Source: an uncultured archaeon (lineage in GTDB: Archaea > Nanobdellota > Nanobdellia > Woesearchaeales > CAIVOO01). From it: a stretch of 64,000 nt of DNA. A program made the translations under genes and the position numbers. Shown piece after piece: positions 28,261-37,053 of the stretch; the first letter of the stretch is position 1; each line of letters starts with the position of its first letter. The notes under the pieces were generated by a model. The model was not told the origin of the DNA and did no database searches. It saw only the letters and a list, made by a program, of their open reading frames with translations. The stretch spans positions 62,001-126,000 of the forward strand of contig CAIVED010000024.1 of the NCBI GenBank assembly GCA_903904885.1, read 5' to 3'.

Positions 28261-29411
28261 ATCTCCCTCAAGATCTCCCTGAAGTTTTTCTCATCGGATT
28301 TATGTTTATACTCCCTCGCCAGTTTTATCACTTTTGTTTTATCAATCTTAATGCCCTTCTTTGCCAGCAGCCTGCCAATCTTCCCCGAAATCAGATACTG
28401 GCAGAACTGCGTCACGTTCTTGGGGTCCGGCGAGTATTTGCATCTCTCAAAGTCAATAAGAACCGGTTTTTTGCCGACAATCACATGCTTGTATGGATTT
28501 TGCATCTCCTCTTTCGTGAGATGCAGCTTGTCCAGCTGCCTGCACTGCAGCATAACATTCCTCAAAACAGCAATTATTTTTGTTTTGCTCGCTTTCTCGA
28601 TAAACTGTTCAATAAACTTTCCTTCAACAAACTCGTAAACAAAAAAATCCTTTTCAGCAAGCAGCAATTTCGGCCCGATTTTATATTTTTGCAGTTTCTT
28701 CAGGCAGGCAATCTCCCTGAACAGGCTTTTTACCTGAATATCTGGTCTTTGAACTTTAACAGCAACCTTTTTGTTTTTATATTTCGCAGTGTAAATAACC
28801 CCCCGATGGCCTTTTGTTAGTTTTCTAACATCGCTCAGCCCAAGCTTCTCGAGTTTTTTCAGCAAATCGTTTTTCCTAATCAAATAAACATGAAGCGTTT
28901 CCATAAGCCCGACTCCTTTCTGCTGGACCTGCTCAAAAACAAATGCGTTATTGCCAATTAGTTCATCAATCTTTTCCCGTCCAGTAAGCGAGCTGAACAG
29001 CAATATAATTACCCCGGTCTCATTCAAATGCTTGCCTGCGCCATCCAGAAACCTTTCAACCGTTTCATAGCCTTTTTTGCCGCCAATCAGCGCAATGTCC
29101 GGCGCATATTCGTCAGCAGGCAAATATGGCGGATTAAAGATTATTGTATCAAACTCCCCTTTTACCTTGGAAAACAAATCAGAAACAGCAAATTTTATCT
29201 TCTTGTTTTTAACCTCTCTTCTGCAGTATTCTATTGCCTTTTTATTCACATCAATCCCGAGAACACTTTTAACATTTTTATTGGAAGCAGCAGTAACTGC
29301 CTGGATTCCCGAGCCGGTGCCCATATCCAGCACTTTGCCCTTTGCAAAATCCTTTACAGCAATCTGAATCAGAAAAGAGTCTTCCCTTGGCAGGTATATT
29401 GACATTTTCAT
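28257..29411 (-). CDS. HemK2/PrmC-like methyltransferase fused to RIO/Bud32-like kinase domain
   Basis: [24 protein letters not shown]; then [10 protein letters not shown] ... [20 protein letters not shown] ... VLIDFERCK. Confidence 0.8.
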   Translation of the reverse strand: MKMSIYLPREDSFLIQIAVKDFAKGKVLDMGTGSGIQAVTAASNKNVKSVLGIDVNKKAIEYCRREVKNKKIKFAVSDLFSKVKGEFDTIIFNPPYLPADEYAPDIALIGGKKGYETVERFLDGAGKHLNETGVIILLFSSLTGREKIDELIGNNAFVFEQVQQKGVGLMETLHVYLIRKNDLLKKLEKLGLSDVRKLTKGHRGVIYTAKYKNKKVAVKVQRPDIQVKSLFREIACLKKLQKYKIGPKLLLAEKDFFVYEFVEGKFIEQFIEKASKTKIIAVLRNVMLQCRQLDKLHLTKEEMQNPYKHVIVGKKPVLIDFERCKYSPDPKNVTQFCQYLISGKIGRLLAKKGIKIDKTKVIKLAREYKHKSDEKNFREILREI

Positions 29412-29459
29412 TTATAAATTAATGGCAAGCTATTTATATTTTGCTGTTAAACTGGTTTC

Positions 29460-30884
29460 ATGGAGTTTGAAGGTTATAGGGTGGTTGGTTCAAGTGAAAC
29501 AGACAATTCGATAATTTACAAAGCGCTTGGCAATGCGGATGGAAACTTATATGCAATCAAAACCGCAAAAGGCAGCCACGCCAGGCTTCGCCAAAGCGCG
29601 GCGATACAGAGGGCCGCAGCCCATCCGAATGTGGTTTCTGTCAGGGCGTGCAATTACATGAGAAATGGCGAGCCCTTTGTTGTAATGGACTGGGTGGACG
29701 GAAAAACCCTGAAAGATGTTATTCCCGACGGGAGCCAGTTGCCCCTTTCGCAAAAGCTTCAGCTTATTGGTGAGATGATAGCGCCCATCAGCCATGCCCA
29801 TTCAAGGGGAATCCTTCACGGCGACCTGAGCCCTCTTGACATTCTGGTTTTATGTTCCGGAGAAAATCCCCCAAACCTGCATGTTAAGATTACTGATTTC
29901 GGGGCTGTGCAGGAGCCATTGCCCCAGGATTCCATGCATCCTGACTCGGGGCGGGTGATGAAGCCGCTTTATGCTGCGCCTGAGCAGCTGAGCGATCCCT
30001 ATGCAACCCCATCTGAAAAAGCGGATGTCTATGCTCTTTCCCTCTGCGCAGCCCAGCTGATTCACGGTGAAACAGACCCGCGGGCTTATTTTTTGAACAG
30101 AAATCATCCTCGTAGAGCTTTTCAGAAATTTTTCGAAGGCGGGCTTGATAAAGACCCTGAAAAAAGGGTTGACATAGGGGGACTTGAATCGCTTTTCCTG
30201 CAGGTTTTGGCAGAGAATGACGGATGCGCTCTTAACCTGAGGGGAATTGCAGAATCAAAGCTGAGGCATGGTGATTTTTCAGGGGCCTATCAGCTGGTCA
30301 GGGATTCCGATTTTGGTGATTTAAAGGAAGAGTGCCTTAAAATGGTCATTGCCCTGGGAAAAGGCAACCTGAGGAGGCATGCCATAAGAAATTCTGAGAT
30401 AAGTGAACTCTGCGATGCAGTGGTTTTAGCAAATCCCGGAAACTATAGCCATTTCAAAAGGAAAGGCCTTTTGTCAAATAATCTTGCAATATCAGCAGCC
30501 ATCAGCTGCGATCCCCAATATGCCATAGGAATTTTCAGAAAGCTTGCAGGAAAGCAGCAGCTGAGCGATGCTTTGCTTAACAACCTGGGTGCAGCGTTTG
30601 CAATAGCAGATGATGCTGAGGCAATCCCTTGCCTTTCAGCCAGCAAGACAGAGCAGGCGTCAATTAATCTTGGGCTGTTCAATCTTCAGCGGGGGAATCT
30701 CACTAAGGCATGCCAGGCCGTTGACAAAGTGCGCGGCAGTCCGAAAGCAGATGCAATAATTGAGGCGGCCACAAGGGTGCACCAGCCAACTGAAAATTTT
30801 GCCTGGACATTTTTAGTTTCCCGCATTGCAGAAGAGCTAAAGGCAGGCGTAAAGCCTGCTGATTATGTGTTTATCCCCGATTAG
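29460..30884 (+). CDS. Ser/Thr protein kinase-like protein with C-terminal repeat region
   Basis: YAIKTAK, ILHGDLSPLDIL, KITDFGA, YAAPEQ, KADVYAL. Confidence 0.85.
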   Translation: MEFEGYRVVGSSETDNSIIYKALGNADGNLYAIKTAKGSHARLRQSAAIQRAAAHPNVVSVRACNYMRNGEPFVVMDWVDGKTLKDVIPDGSQLPLSQKLQLIGEMIAPISHAHSRGILHGDLSPLDILVLCSGENPPNLHVKITDFGAVQEPLPQDSMHPDSGRVMKPLYAAPEQLSDPYATPSEKADVYALSLCAAQLIHGETDPRAYFLNRNHPRRAFQKFFEGGLDKDPEKRVDIGGLESLFLQVLAENDGCALNLRGIAESKLRHGDFSGAYQLVRDSDFGDLKEECLKMVIALGKGNLRRHAIRNSEISELCDAVVLANPGNYSHFKRKGLLSNNLAISAAISCDPQYAIGIFRKLAGKQQLSDALLNNLGAAFAIADDAEAIPCLSASKTEQASINLGLFNLQRGNLTKACQAVDKVRGSPKADAIIEAATRVHQPTENFAWTFLVSRIAEELKAGVKPADYVFIPD

Positions 30885-30925
30885 CCAGCAAAAGTTATAT
30901 AAAAACGCATGAAATCACGCATAAT

Positions 30926-32116
30926 ATGATAATATCTGACCTTCACATACATGGCAGCTATTCCAGGGGATGCAGCAAGGATCTGACAATACAAAATCTT
31001 GAGAAGTATGCAAAAATAAAGGGGGTAGATTTGCTCGGCACAGGGGATTTTACCCACCCAAAATGGTTTGCCCACATAAAGGAAAGCCTTAATGAAATTG
31101 GCAGTTCAGGAATCTACGAAACAAAGACAGGGCAGAGATTTATGCTTACAACAGAGGTTTCTTTGATTTTTTCCCAGGAAGGCAGGGGGAGAAGGGTTCA
31201 TTTGGTTGTTTTGGCCAAAAATACTGATGTTGTGGGGCAAATCAATGACGTTTTGGGCAAAAAATGGCGAATAGACTATGACGGCAGGCCCATTTTCGGT
31301 GCGACGGCAGCAGAATTTGCGGATTTGATGCAGGGGATTGACAAAGACATTGAACTAATACCTGCCCACGCCTGGACCCCCTGGTTTGGAATTTTTGGCA
31401 GCATGTCAGGTTTTGATTCTCTTCAGGAATGTTTTGGGGAAAAAACAAAGCATATCCATGCAATTGAAACAGGAATGTCAAGCGATCCAGAGATGAACTG
31501 GAGGATTTCAAAGCTTGATTCGGTGAATCTTGTCTCATTTTCAGACGCCCACAGCTTCTGGCCCTGGAGAATGGGCAGGGAAGCGACTGTTTTTGACACA
31601 AAACTGGAATATGAAAGCATTTTGAATGCAATAAGGACAGGAAAAGGGCTGAATTCGACCGTTGAAGTGGACCCGGGCTATGGAAAATACCATTTCACCG
31701 GCCACAGGAACTGCGGAATATGCATTTCCCCGCAGGAATCGCGTAAAATGAAAAATATCTGCCCGAAATGCGGAAAACCGCTGACAGTCGGGGTTTTGCA
31801 GAGGGTTGAGGAGCTTGCTGACCGGCCGGAGGGTTTTGTTTTGAAAAATGCGCCGGCTTTCAGGAAATTGATACCATTATCCGAAATAATTGCAAAAATC
31901 CTGAACGCAGGCATCGCAACAAAAAAAGTCTGGGAGGTTTACAACCGGCTGATAGGTGAATTTGGAAATGAAATGAACGTGCTTTTGAATGCAGATGAGC
32001 AAAAACTGAAAAACCTCGTCGGAGAGAAGCTCTGCGATTTGATAATAAAAAACCGTTTTGGAAGAATAAAAATAAAAGAAGGATGCGATGGGGAATACGG
32101 GCAATTGGTTATCTGA
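30926..32116 (+). CDS. Endonuclease Q (EndoQ) family, PHP domain + zinc finger
   Basis: MIISDLHIHGSYSRGCSKDLT, GTGDFTHPKW, CGICISPQESRKMKNICPKCGKPLTVGVLQRVEELADRP. Confidence 0.92.
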   Translation: MIISDLHIHGSYSRGCSKDLTIQNLEKYAKIKGVDLLGTGDFTHPKWFAHIKESLNEIGSSGIYETKTGQRFMLTTEVSLIFSQEGRGRRVHLVVLAKNTDVVGQINDVLGKKWRIDYDGRPIFGATAAEFADLMQGIDKDIELIPAHAWTPWFGIFGSMSGFDSLQECFGEKTKHIHAIETGMSSDPEMNWRISKLDSVNLVSFSDAHSFWPWRMGREATVFDTKLEYESILNAIRTGKGLNSTVEVDPGYGKYHFTGHRNCGICISPQESRKMKNICPKCGKPLTVGVLQRVEELADRPEGFVLKNAPAFRKLIPLSEIIAKILNAGIATKKVWEVYNRLIGEFGNEMNVLLNADEQKLKNLVGEKLCDLIIKNRFGRIKIKEGCDGEYGQLVI

Positions 32117-32166
32117 CGATTTTTTGCTGAATTTTTTCATGATAAAGACAGTGTCTTTAGTCTGCT

Positions 32167-32222
32167 AAAATTCGTTGGCGCTCTTTTGGAATAAATTTCA
32201 TAGTTTCATGTCAACGAATTTT
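32167..32222. repeat. 11-bp perfect inverted repeat AAAATTCGTTG/CAACGAATTTT, 34-nt spacer
   Basis: 32167-32177 and 32212-32222. Confidence 0.7.
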
Positions 32223-32298
32223 ATCATAAAATAGAAACCTTTTTAAATATAAAAAGAATAACATATCCAACTCAATGAATTCAAAGAGGTGAATAATA

Positions 32299-32331
32299 AT
32301 GGCAAAGAAGAAAAAAGCAAAGAAGAAATAA
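32299..32331 (+). CDS. Micro-ORF, 10 aa MAKKKKAKKK
   Basis: agaggtg RBS-like site, TATA-like tttaaatataaa upstream, terminator-like hairpin downstream. Confidence 0.45.
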   Translation: MAKKKKAKKK

Positions 32332-32350
32332 GTTTGTGTGAACATTTGAG

Positions 32351-32379
32351 CTGCCTCGTGAGAGGCAGTGTTTTTTTTC
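32351..32379 (+). terminator. Intrinsic-type terminator: CTGCCTC-GTGA-GAGGCAG + T8
   Basis: 7-bp perfect stem followed by tgtttttttt. Confidence 0.7.
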
Positions 32380-32430
32380 AACTCTCTTTCTTGTGTTTTG
32401 ATTTTTAATCCTCGAAAAGGCACTTAATTA

Positions 32431-32580
32431 GAATCCCATCTGCTGGTTCTTGCATTGGCATCTTTATTTGTTTGGATTCTTCGGCAGGAGTGCCATGCAA
32501 GAATGTATATTTGATTGCCGAATGCAACTGATTGCCTTCTGCAATCTCTTTTCCTGCAGGCCTGGCAATAACGCAAAACT
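32431..32580 (-). repeat. Structured intergenic repeat family, copy 3
   Basis: RC contains GCGTTATTGCCAG, ATTCTTGCATGGCA, AATGCAAGAACCAG, GGGATT in same order as other copies. Confidence 0.65.
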
Positions 32581-32697
32581 TCGGAAAGCAGCTTCGGGGC
32601 CAGGGCTTGCGCCAGAAAGAATTTTTGTTTTGGACTTTTTTAAATAACTCCTGATTAACAGAAAACTATTTATATCAGTTCACTACTTCAAAATACT

Positions 32698-33342
32698 ATG
32701 CCTGATTTTAGCAATCTAATACCAACGATAATTGAGAAGGGTGTCGAGCATGTTGACCTTTCTATGTTTGATTTAGAGACCAGGGACAGGATTCTTAACG
32801 ATGTGGGCAAGGAGTTCCTTAAAAAGGGCAGGCTTGCCGAGGCTTTGAAGATATTCACAACAACAAGGAACAGGCAGATGCTTGTTTCGCTTGGTGATGA
32901 GTTCAGGAGAATGAGCAATATAAGCAGCGCCGTGGATGCCTATGTGCTTGCCGGGGATACAGAGAGGCTGAAGGAGATGGGTGAAAAGTGCATCAAAGAG
33001 GGTGTGCTTGCAACAGCTGTTAAGGCATTCAAGGCGCTTGGCGATTCAGTAAAGCTTGCGGTTGTCGGTGAGGAATGCATCGTCAAGGGCAAGTTTGACA
33101 TAGCAATAGAGGTCTTTTCCACACTTGGAAACAAGGCAAAGCTGTCGGAGATAGGCGAAAAGTGCTTCAAGGACAGCAGGTTCGCACTTGCGGCAACGGC
33201 ATTCCACAAGTCAGGGGATGTAGATAATTTAAGCAAGCTTGGCGATTTCTGGCTCAAGGAAGGCCAAAAGGCAAACGCGAGAATGGCCTACGAGCTGGCA
33301 GGCAACCAGACGATGGTCAATTTCATTAATCAGAATTTCTAA
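32698..33342 (+). CDS. Alpha-solenoid (TPR/clathrin-like) repeat protein
   Basis: Repeats of L..A...F...GD..KL..IGE.C.K.....A...F. Confidence 0.6.
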   Translation: MPDFSNLIPTIIEKGVEHVDLSMFDLETRDRILNDVGKEFLKKGRLAEALKIFTTTRNRQMLVSLGDEFRRMSNISSAVDAYVLAGDTERLKEMGEKCIKEGVLATAVKAFKALGDSVKLAVVGEECIVKGKFDIAIEVFSTLGNKAKLSEIGEKCFKDSRFALAATAFHKSGDVDNLSKLGDFWLKEGQKANARMAYELAGNQTMVNFINQNF

Positions 33343-33349
33343 GAAACAT

Positions 33350-33826
33350 TTATTCTTCCCAAAAGTCGTCTAGATCAATATAATCTACTTCAAATTTTCC
33401 TGTTGAGGTATACAGAGATAATGCTGCAATGTGGTTGTTAGGCGTCCATTTTATTGTAAGCTGAGAATCGTTGAAGTAGTTTCTTAATATTCGCTCAGCA
33501 TGTGCTCTCTCATCAATTTTAAATTTTCTGAAATCAAGGTCATCATCGCGCTCAAAAGCGCAGCCAGCTGCAAAAACCTTAAGCTTTGATAAATCCCTGG
33601 ACGAACCTAGGTAATCCTCTATTATCCTGAATAGGTTAAATTCCATTTCAGGTTCACAAATCTTGAAGCCAGGAGAGTGCATTATATATCCGCTTCTTGT
33701 CAGAGGATCGAATACTCCTACAGCTATGCACGGGCCTAAACCGCCGGAGGATAAAACATCAGGAGAATATGCTTTTTTGAATTCAAATTGCCCAACTTCA
33801 ATCTCGTTTATTTCTTCCGGAGTCAT
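33350..33826 (-). CDS. CheD-like deamidase-fold protein
   Basis: GLGPCIAVGVFDPLTRSGYIMHSPG matches CheD-type G-x-C...H arrangement. Confidence 0.45.
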   Translation of the reverse strand: MTPEEINEIEVGQFEFKKAYSPDVLSSGGLGPCIAVGVFDPLTRSGYIMHSPGFKICEPEMEFNLFRIIEDYLGSSRDLSKLKVFAAGCAFERDDDLDFRKFKIDERAHAERILRNYFNDSQLTIKWTPNNHIAALSLYTSTGKFEVDYIDLDDFWEE

Positions 33827-33868
33827 TTGCTAGATCCCCCTAAAAATACAAATAATATAAAAAAATAA

Positions 33869-33926
33869 CGCAAGAAAATTACCCGGTAATTTTCTGCGCG
33901 CAGAAAAGGCATAGCCTTTTCTTGCG
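33869..33926. repeat. 58-bp paired-hairpin palindromic element, copy A
   Basis: CGCA-[AGAAAATTACC c GGTAATTTTCT]-GCGCGC-[AGAAAAGGC ata GCCTTTTCT]-TGCG. Confidence 0.85.
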
Positions 33927-33928
33927 AA

Positions 33929-36900
33929 TCACGCCTTTACAGCGTGCCTCTGCCTTCTTGCGAAGTAGAGAGTTGTTGTTCCGAGGGCTGCAGCAGCAAG
34001 TGCGATTACCGCGCCAATCACCAATATGCTTGGCTTGTAGCTGTTGTCGTTGTTTGATGCTATAACTGCCGGTTCAACTGTTTCGTTTTTGTCTTCAACC
34101 GGATTAGCAGCAACTGTGCTGTTTGTTGTTTGAATAACAGTTACGTTTGCCTTTGGCTGTTCCGGCACTTCAGTTATGTTTGAATAGTTTGGGTTAACCA
34201 AAATAGTTCCAACTGAGCTTCCGCCGCCGCTGTGTCCGCTGCCTCCGTGGCTGTGCCCGCTTCCGCTGTTATCGTTTGTAGTGTTAGTCTGGTTTCCAGT
34301 GCTGTTGGTTTGGTTATTGCCGGTACTGTTTCCTGTCTGGTTTGTGCTGTTTGCATAAACATTCACTGCGGTCCAGGCTATTGCTGTCCTGTTCTGTGAA
34401 TAATCTGTTACAGCGCAGCTGACTGTCCAGTTTCCAGCAGCTAAAGTTTCATTAAATGAATAGTAGCTTTCAGTTATTGGGGCTATTACTCCAAAAATTA
34501 AGCTGCCATTCCCATCAGTTATTGAATAACCATAGCCATAAGGTGCTGTTCCATTCTGCACAGAGCAATTGAAATTTACCAGCAATGGCTCTGTTCCATT
34601 AACCAGGTCTGCTGTCAAAGTTACTGTCATATTTGTTGTATTTGTCTGGTTTGTCTGATTTGTATCATTGCCAGTTTCGTTTGTGTCGTTTGTCCCATAG
34701 CATACTATTGAAGGGTATGACTGGGCACCTACTGCAATTAACTTGGCCCTTGCCACGTCGCCTGGTGCCGGAATGCCGTCTCCGTCAATGTCAGCCCATA
34801 TTGAAGATGGGTAAACTCCAGCCACTATCTTGACTATTATGCCAACGTCCTTGTAGTCTATGCTTCCGTCATGGTTAACATCGCCAGGCAGTCCGCATTG
34901 GATTGAGCCGTCTGCACTGACCTGCGAGTTCACGAATGACTGCGCATCAAATGTTATGTTCCATCTTGGTATGTTCATGAAGACGGTTATCTTTAGGTTT
35001 GCAATGTCTCCCGGTGACACGTAGCCGTCTAGGTCTAGGTCTCCGCACATGTCCGGAGCTTCAACTCCTGCAACCATTTTCTTCATAACCTCAAGGTCAA
35101 GTTCGTCGATTACTCCGTCCTTGTTAAGATCTCCTGTCAATCCTATGCAATTTGGATTGTATGGAAGATGGTAAACGTAGTCTGAGGGATAACCATAATT
35201 TGTATCGCCTGTGCTGTTATCAGCAGTCTCATTTGTTGAGTTGTCTCCAGTAGAGTTTGTATCATTGATTGTTGAGTTTGTTTCAACTGTCTGGTTTTCA
35301 ACAGCAGACTGATTAGTGCCGTTGTCATTTGTTATCGTGCAGTTATGTGTCACATAGCATGACAATTGCACTCCTGCCGAGATCAGTTTTATCAGTGATA
35401 TGTCTCCTGGTGCCACATATCCGTCTCCGTCAAGGTCGCCGCATTTGGATGAAGGATATTGTCCTGCAACCATTTTTTTCATTATCCCGACATCCCGGTA
35501 GTCTGCTTTGCCGTCGCCGTTGACATCACCGAATAGGCCGCATCCTGCGCTTGCAAGCAAAGAAGCGCTTGGCTGGAATGTTATGTTGTTCCTTGGTATG
35601 TCCATGAAGACTGTTATCTTTAGTTTTGCGTAGTCTCCTGGTGAGACTATTCCGTCTAGGTCTAGGTCTCCGCACATGTCAGGTGTTTCCTGCCCTGAGA
35701 TCATGTTCTTTATGACCTCAAAGTCAAGCTCGTCGATTACTCCGTCCTTGTTCAAATCTCCGGTCATTCCCTTGCAATTTGGATTGCTAGGCAACTGATA
35801 TGTGTAAACCGGTGCTGATGCATCAACAGTTGGATTGTCTGTTGAATTGCCAACAGTCTGGTTTTCAGCAACTGTCTGATTAGTATCATTTGTTGTTTCG
35901 TTTGTTTCAATTGCAGCAGATGTAATTGTTGGTTCTGTTTCTGTTGCAATAGGAGCATTCTCTGTTTTATGAGACTGTTGGTAAGCCATTAGCCTTATTT
36001 TTGCAACATCTCCAGGTGCGACAATTCCGTCGCCGTCAACGTCTGCATTCTGGTTTGAAGGAATTATTCCTGCAACCATTTCCTTGACCAAGCTTACATC
36101 CTTGTAGTCGAGCTTTCCGTCATTATTTGCATCGCCTGAGATTCCGCTGTCTGCGGCAGGCAAAGCTGATGCTGTTCCTGCCTCACTAGCCTGTGAGCCG
36201 GAAGCGATCAGCAGTCTCAATTTTGCGTAATCACCTGGTGCGATTATGCTGTCGCCGTCAAGGTCTCCGCAAAGATCCGGTGCATCCTGTCCTGCAATCA
36301 TTTTCTGGATTGCTTCAACATCATAATTGTTAACTAGGCCGTCTTTGTTCAGGTCTCCCATTATGCCTGGACATGCCGGGGCTTCCTGCTCAACTACAGT
36401 TTGCTCCACAGTTGGAACTGCTTCTGCACTTGCCTGGGCTTCTGAAATTATCATTAGCTTTATTTTAGCAACGTCTCCCGGTGCAACATATCCGTCACCA
36501 TCGACATCTGCTGCCTGGCTTGGTGAAATTATGCCTGCAACCATTTCTTTCACTATTCCCAAATCCTGGTAATTTATTTTATTGTCATTGTTTGGATCGC
36601 CCTTTTTTGCAATTCCATCATACTGTGAAAATGAAACTGCTGTCTGGGCAACATCATTATTTTGATTTTGTGATACTAGAATCCTTAGTTTTGCATAGTC
36701 TCCCGGTGCGATTATGCTGTCGCCGTCAAGGTCTCCGCAAAGATCCGGTGCATCCTGTCCTGCAATCATTTTCTGGATTGCTTCAACATCATAATTGTTA
36801 ACTAGGCCGTCTTTGTTCAAGTCACCCATTACACCGGCGCATTCCGCTGCTGCAAATGCAGTAGAAACTACCAAAACCAGTGCCGCTACAATCATTAAAA

Positions 36901-36952
36901 TTCCTATTTTATTTTTCATTTTTTCCACCCTCTTTAGTGCCATTTTTGACAC
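33929..36952 (-). CDS. Surface protein with eight dockerin-type domains, PKD-like region, C-terminal TM
   Basis: Eight copies of GDxNxDGxxxxxDxxxxxxxxxG...DxDGDGxxxPGDxAxxK; signal peptide; C-term ILVIGAVIALAAAALGTTTLYFARRQRHAVKA. Confidence 0.92.
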   Translation of the reverse strand: MSKMALKRVEKMKNKIGILMIVAALVLVVSTAFAAAECAGVMGDLNKDGLVNNYDVEAIQKMIAGQDAPDLCGDLDGDSIIAPGDYAKLRILVSQNQNNDVAQTAVSFSQYDGIAKKGDPNNDNKINYQDLGIVKEMVAGIISPSQAADVDGDGYVAPGDVAKIKLMIISEAQASAEAVPTVEQTVVEQEAPACPGIMGDLNKDGLVNNYDVEAIQKMIAGQDAPDLCGDLDGDSIIAPGDYAKLRLLIASGSQASEAGTASALPAADSGISGDANNDGKLDYKDVSLVKEMVAGIIPSNQNADVDGDGIVAPGDVAKIRLMAYQQSHKTENAPIATETEPTITSAAIETNETTNDTNQTVAENQTVGNSTDNPTVDASAPVYTYQLPSNPNCKGMTGDLNKDGVIDELDFEVIKNMISGQETPDMCGDLDLDGIVSPGDYAKLKITVFMDIPRNNITFQPSASLLASAGCGLFGDVNGDGKADYRDVGIMKKMVAGQYPSSKCGDLDGDGYVAPGDISLIKLISAGVQLSCYVTHNCTITNDNGTNQSAVENQTVETNSTINDTNSTGDNSTNETADNSTGDTNYGYPSDYVYHLPYNPNCIGLTGDLNKDGVIDELDLEVMKKMVAGVEAPDMCGDLDLDGYVSPGDIANLKITVFMNIPRWNITFDAQSFVNSQVSADGSIQCGLPGDVNHDGSIDYKDVGIIVKIVAGVYPSSIWADIDGDGIPAPGDVARAKLIAVGAQSYPSIVCYGTNDTNETGNDTNQTNQTNTTNMTVTLTADLVNGTEPLLVNFNCSVQNGTAPYGYGYSITDGNGSLIFGVIAPITESYYSFNETLAAGNWTVSCAVTDYSQNRTAIAWTAVNVYANSTNQTGNSTGNNQTNSTGNQTNTTNDNSGSGHSHGGSGHSGGGSSVGTILVNPNYSNITEVPEQPKANVTVIQTTNSTVAANPVEDKNETVEPAVIASNNDNSYKPSILVIGAVIALAAAALGTTTLYFARRQRHAVKA
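36230..36364 (-). repeat. Near-identical dockerin-coding DNA repeat (other copy ~36700-36834)
   Basis: ggtgcgattatgctgtcgccgtcaaggtctccgcaaagatccggtgcatcctgtcctgcaatcattttctggattgcttcaacatcataattgttaactaggccgtctttgttca in both. Confidence 0.85.
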
Positions 36953-37053
36953 CTAAAGGTAGTAAATAAGGCACTAATATATAAACCTTTCGTTTTGTAG
37001 TAACTAGATAGTGACAAAATGTCCAGAACCCCGAAAACCGCAGAATGGAGGCT

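Noticed and set aside
28302-28820. 172-aa plus-strand ORF
   Set aside because: Shadow of the methyltransferase-kinase gene.
33929-36952. Plus-strand ORFs across the dockerin gene
   Set aside because: Antisense shadows; eight dockerin signatures define the minus-strand frame.
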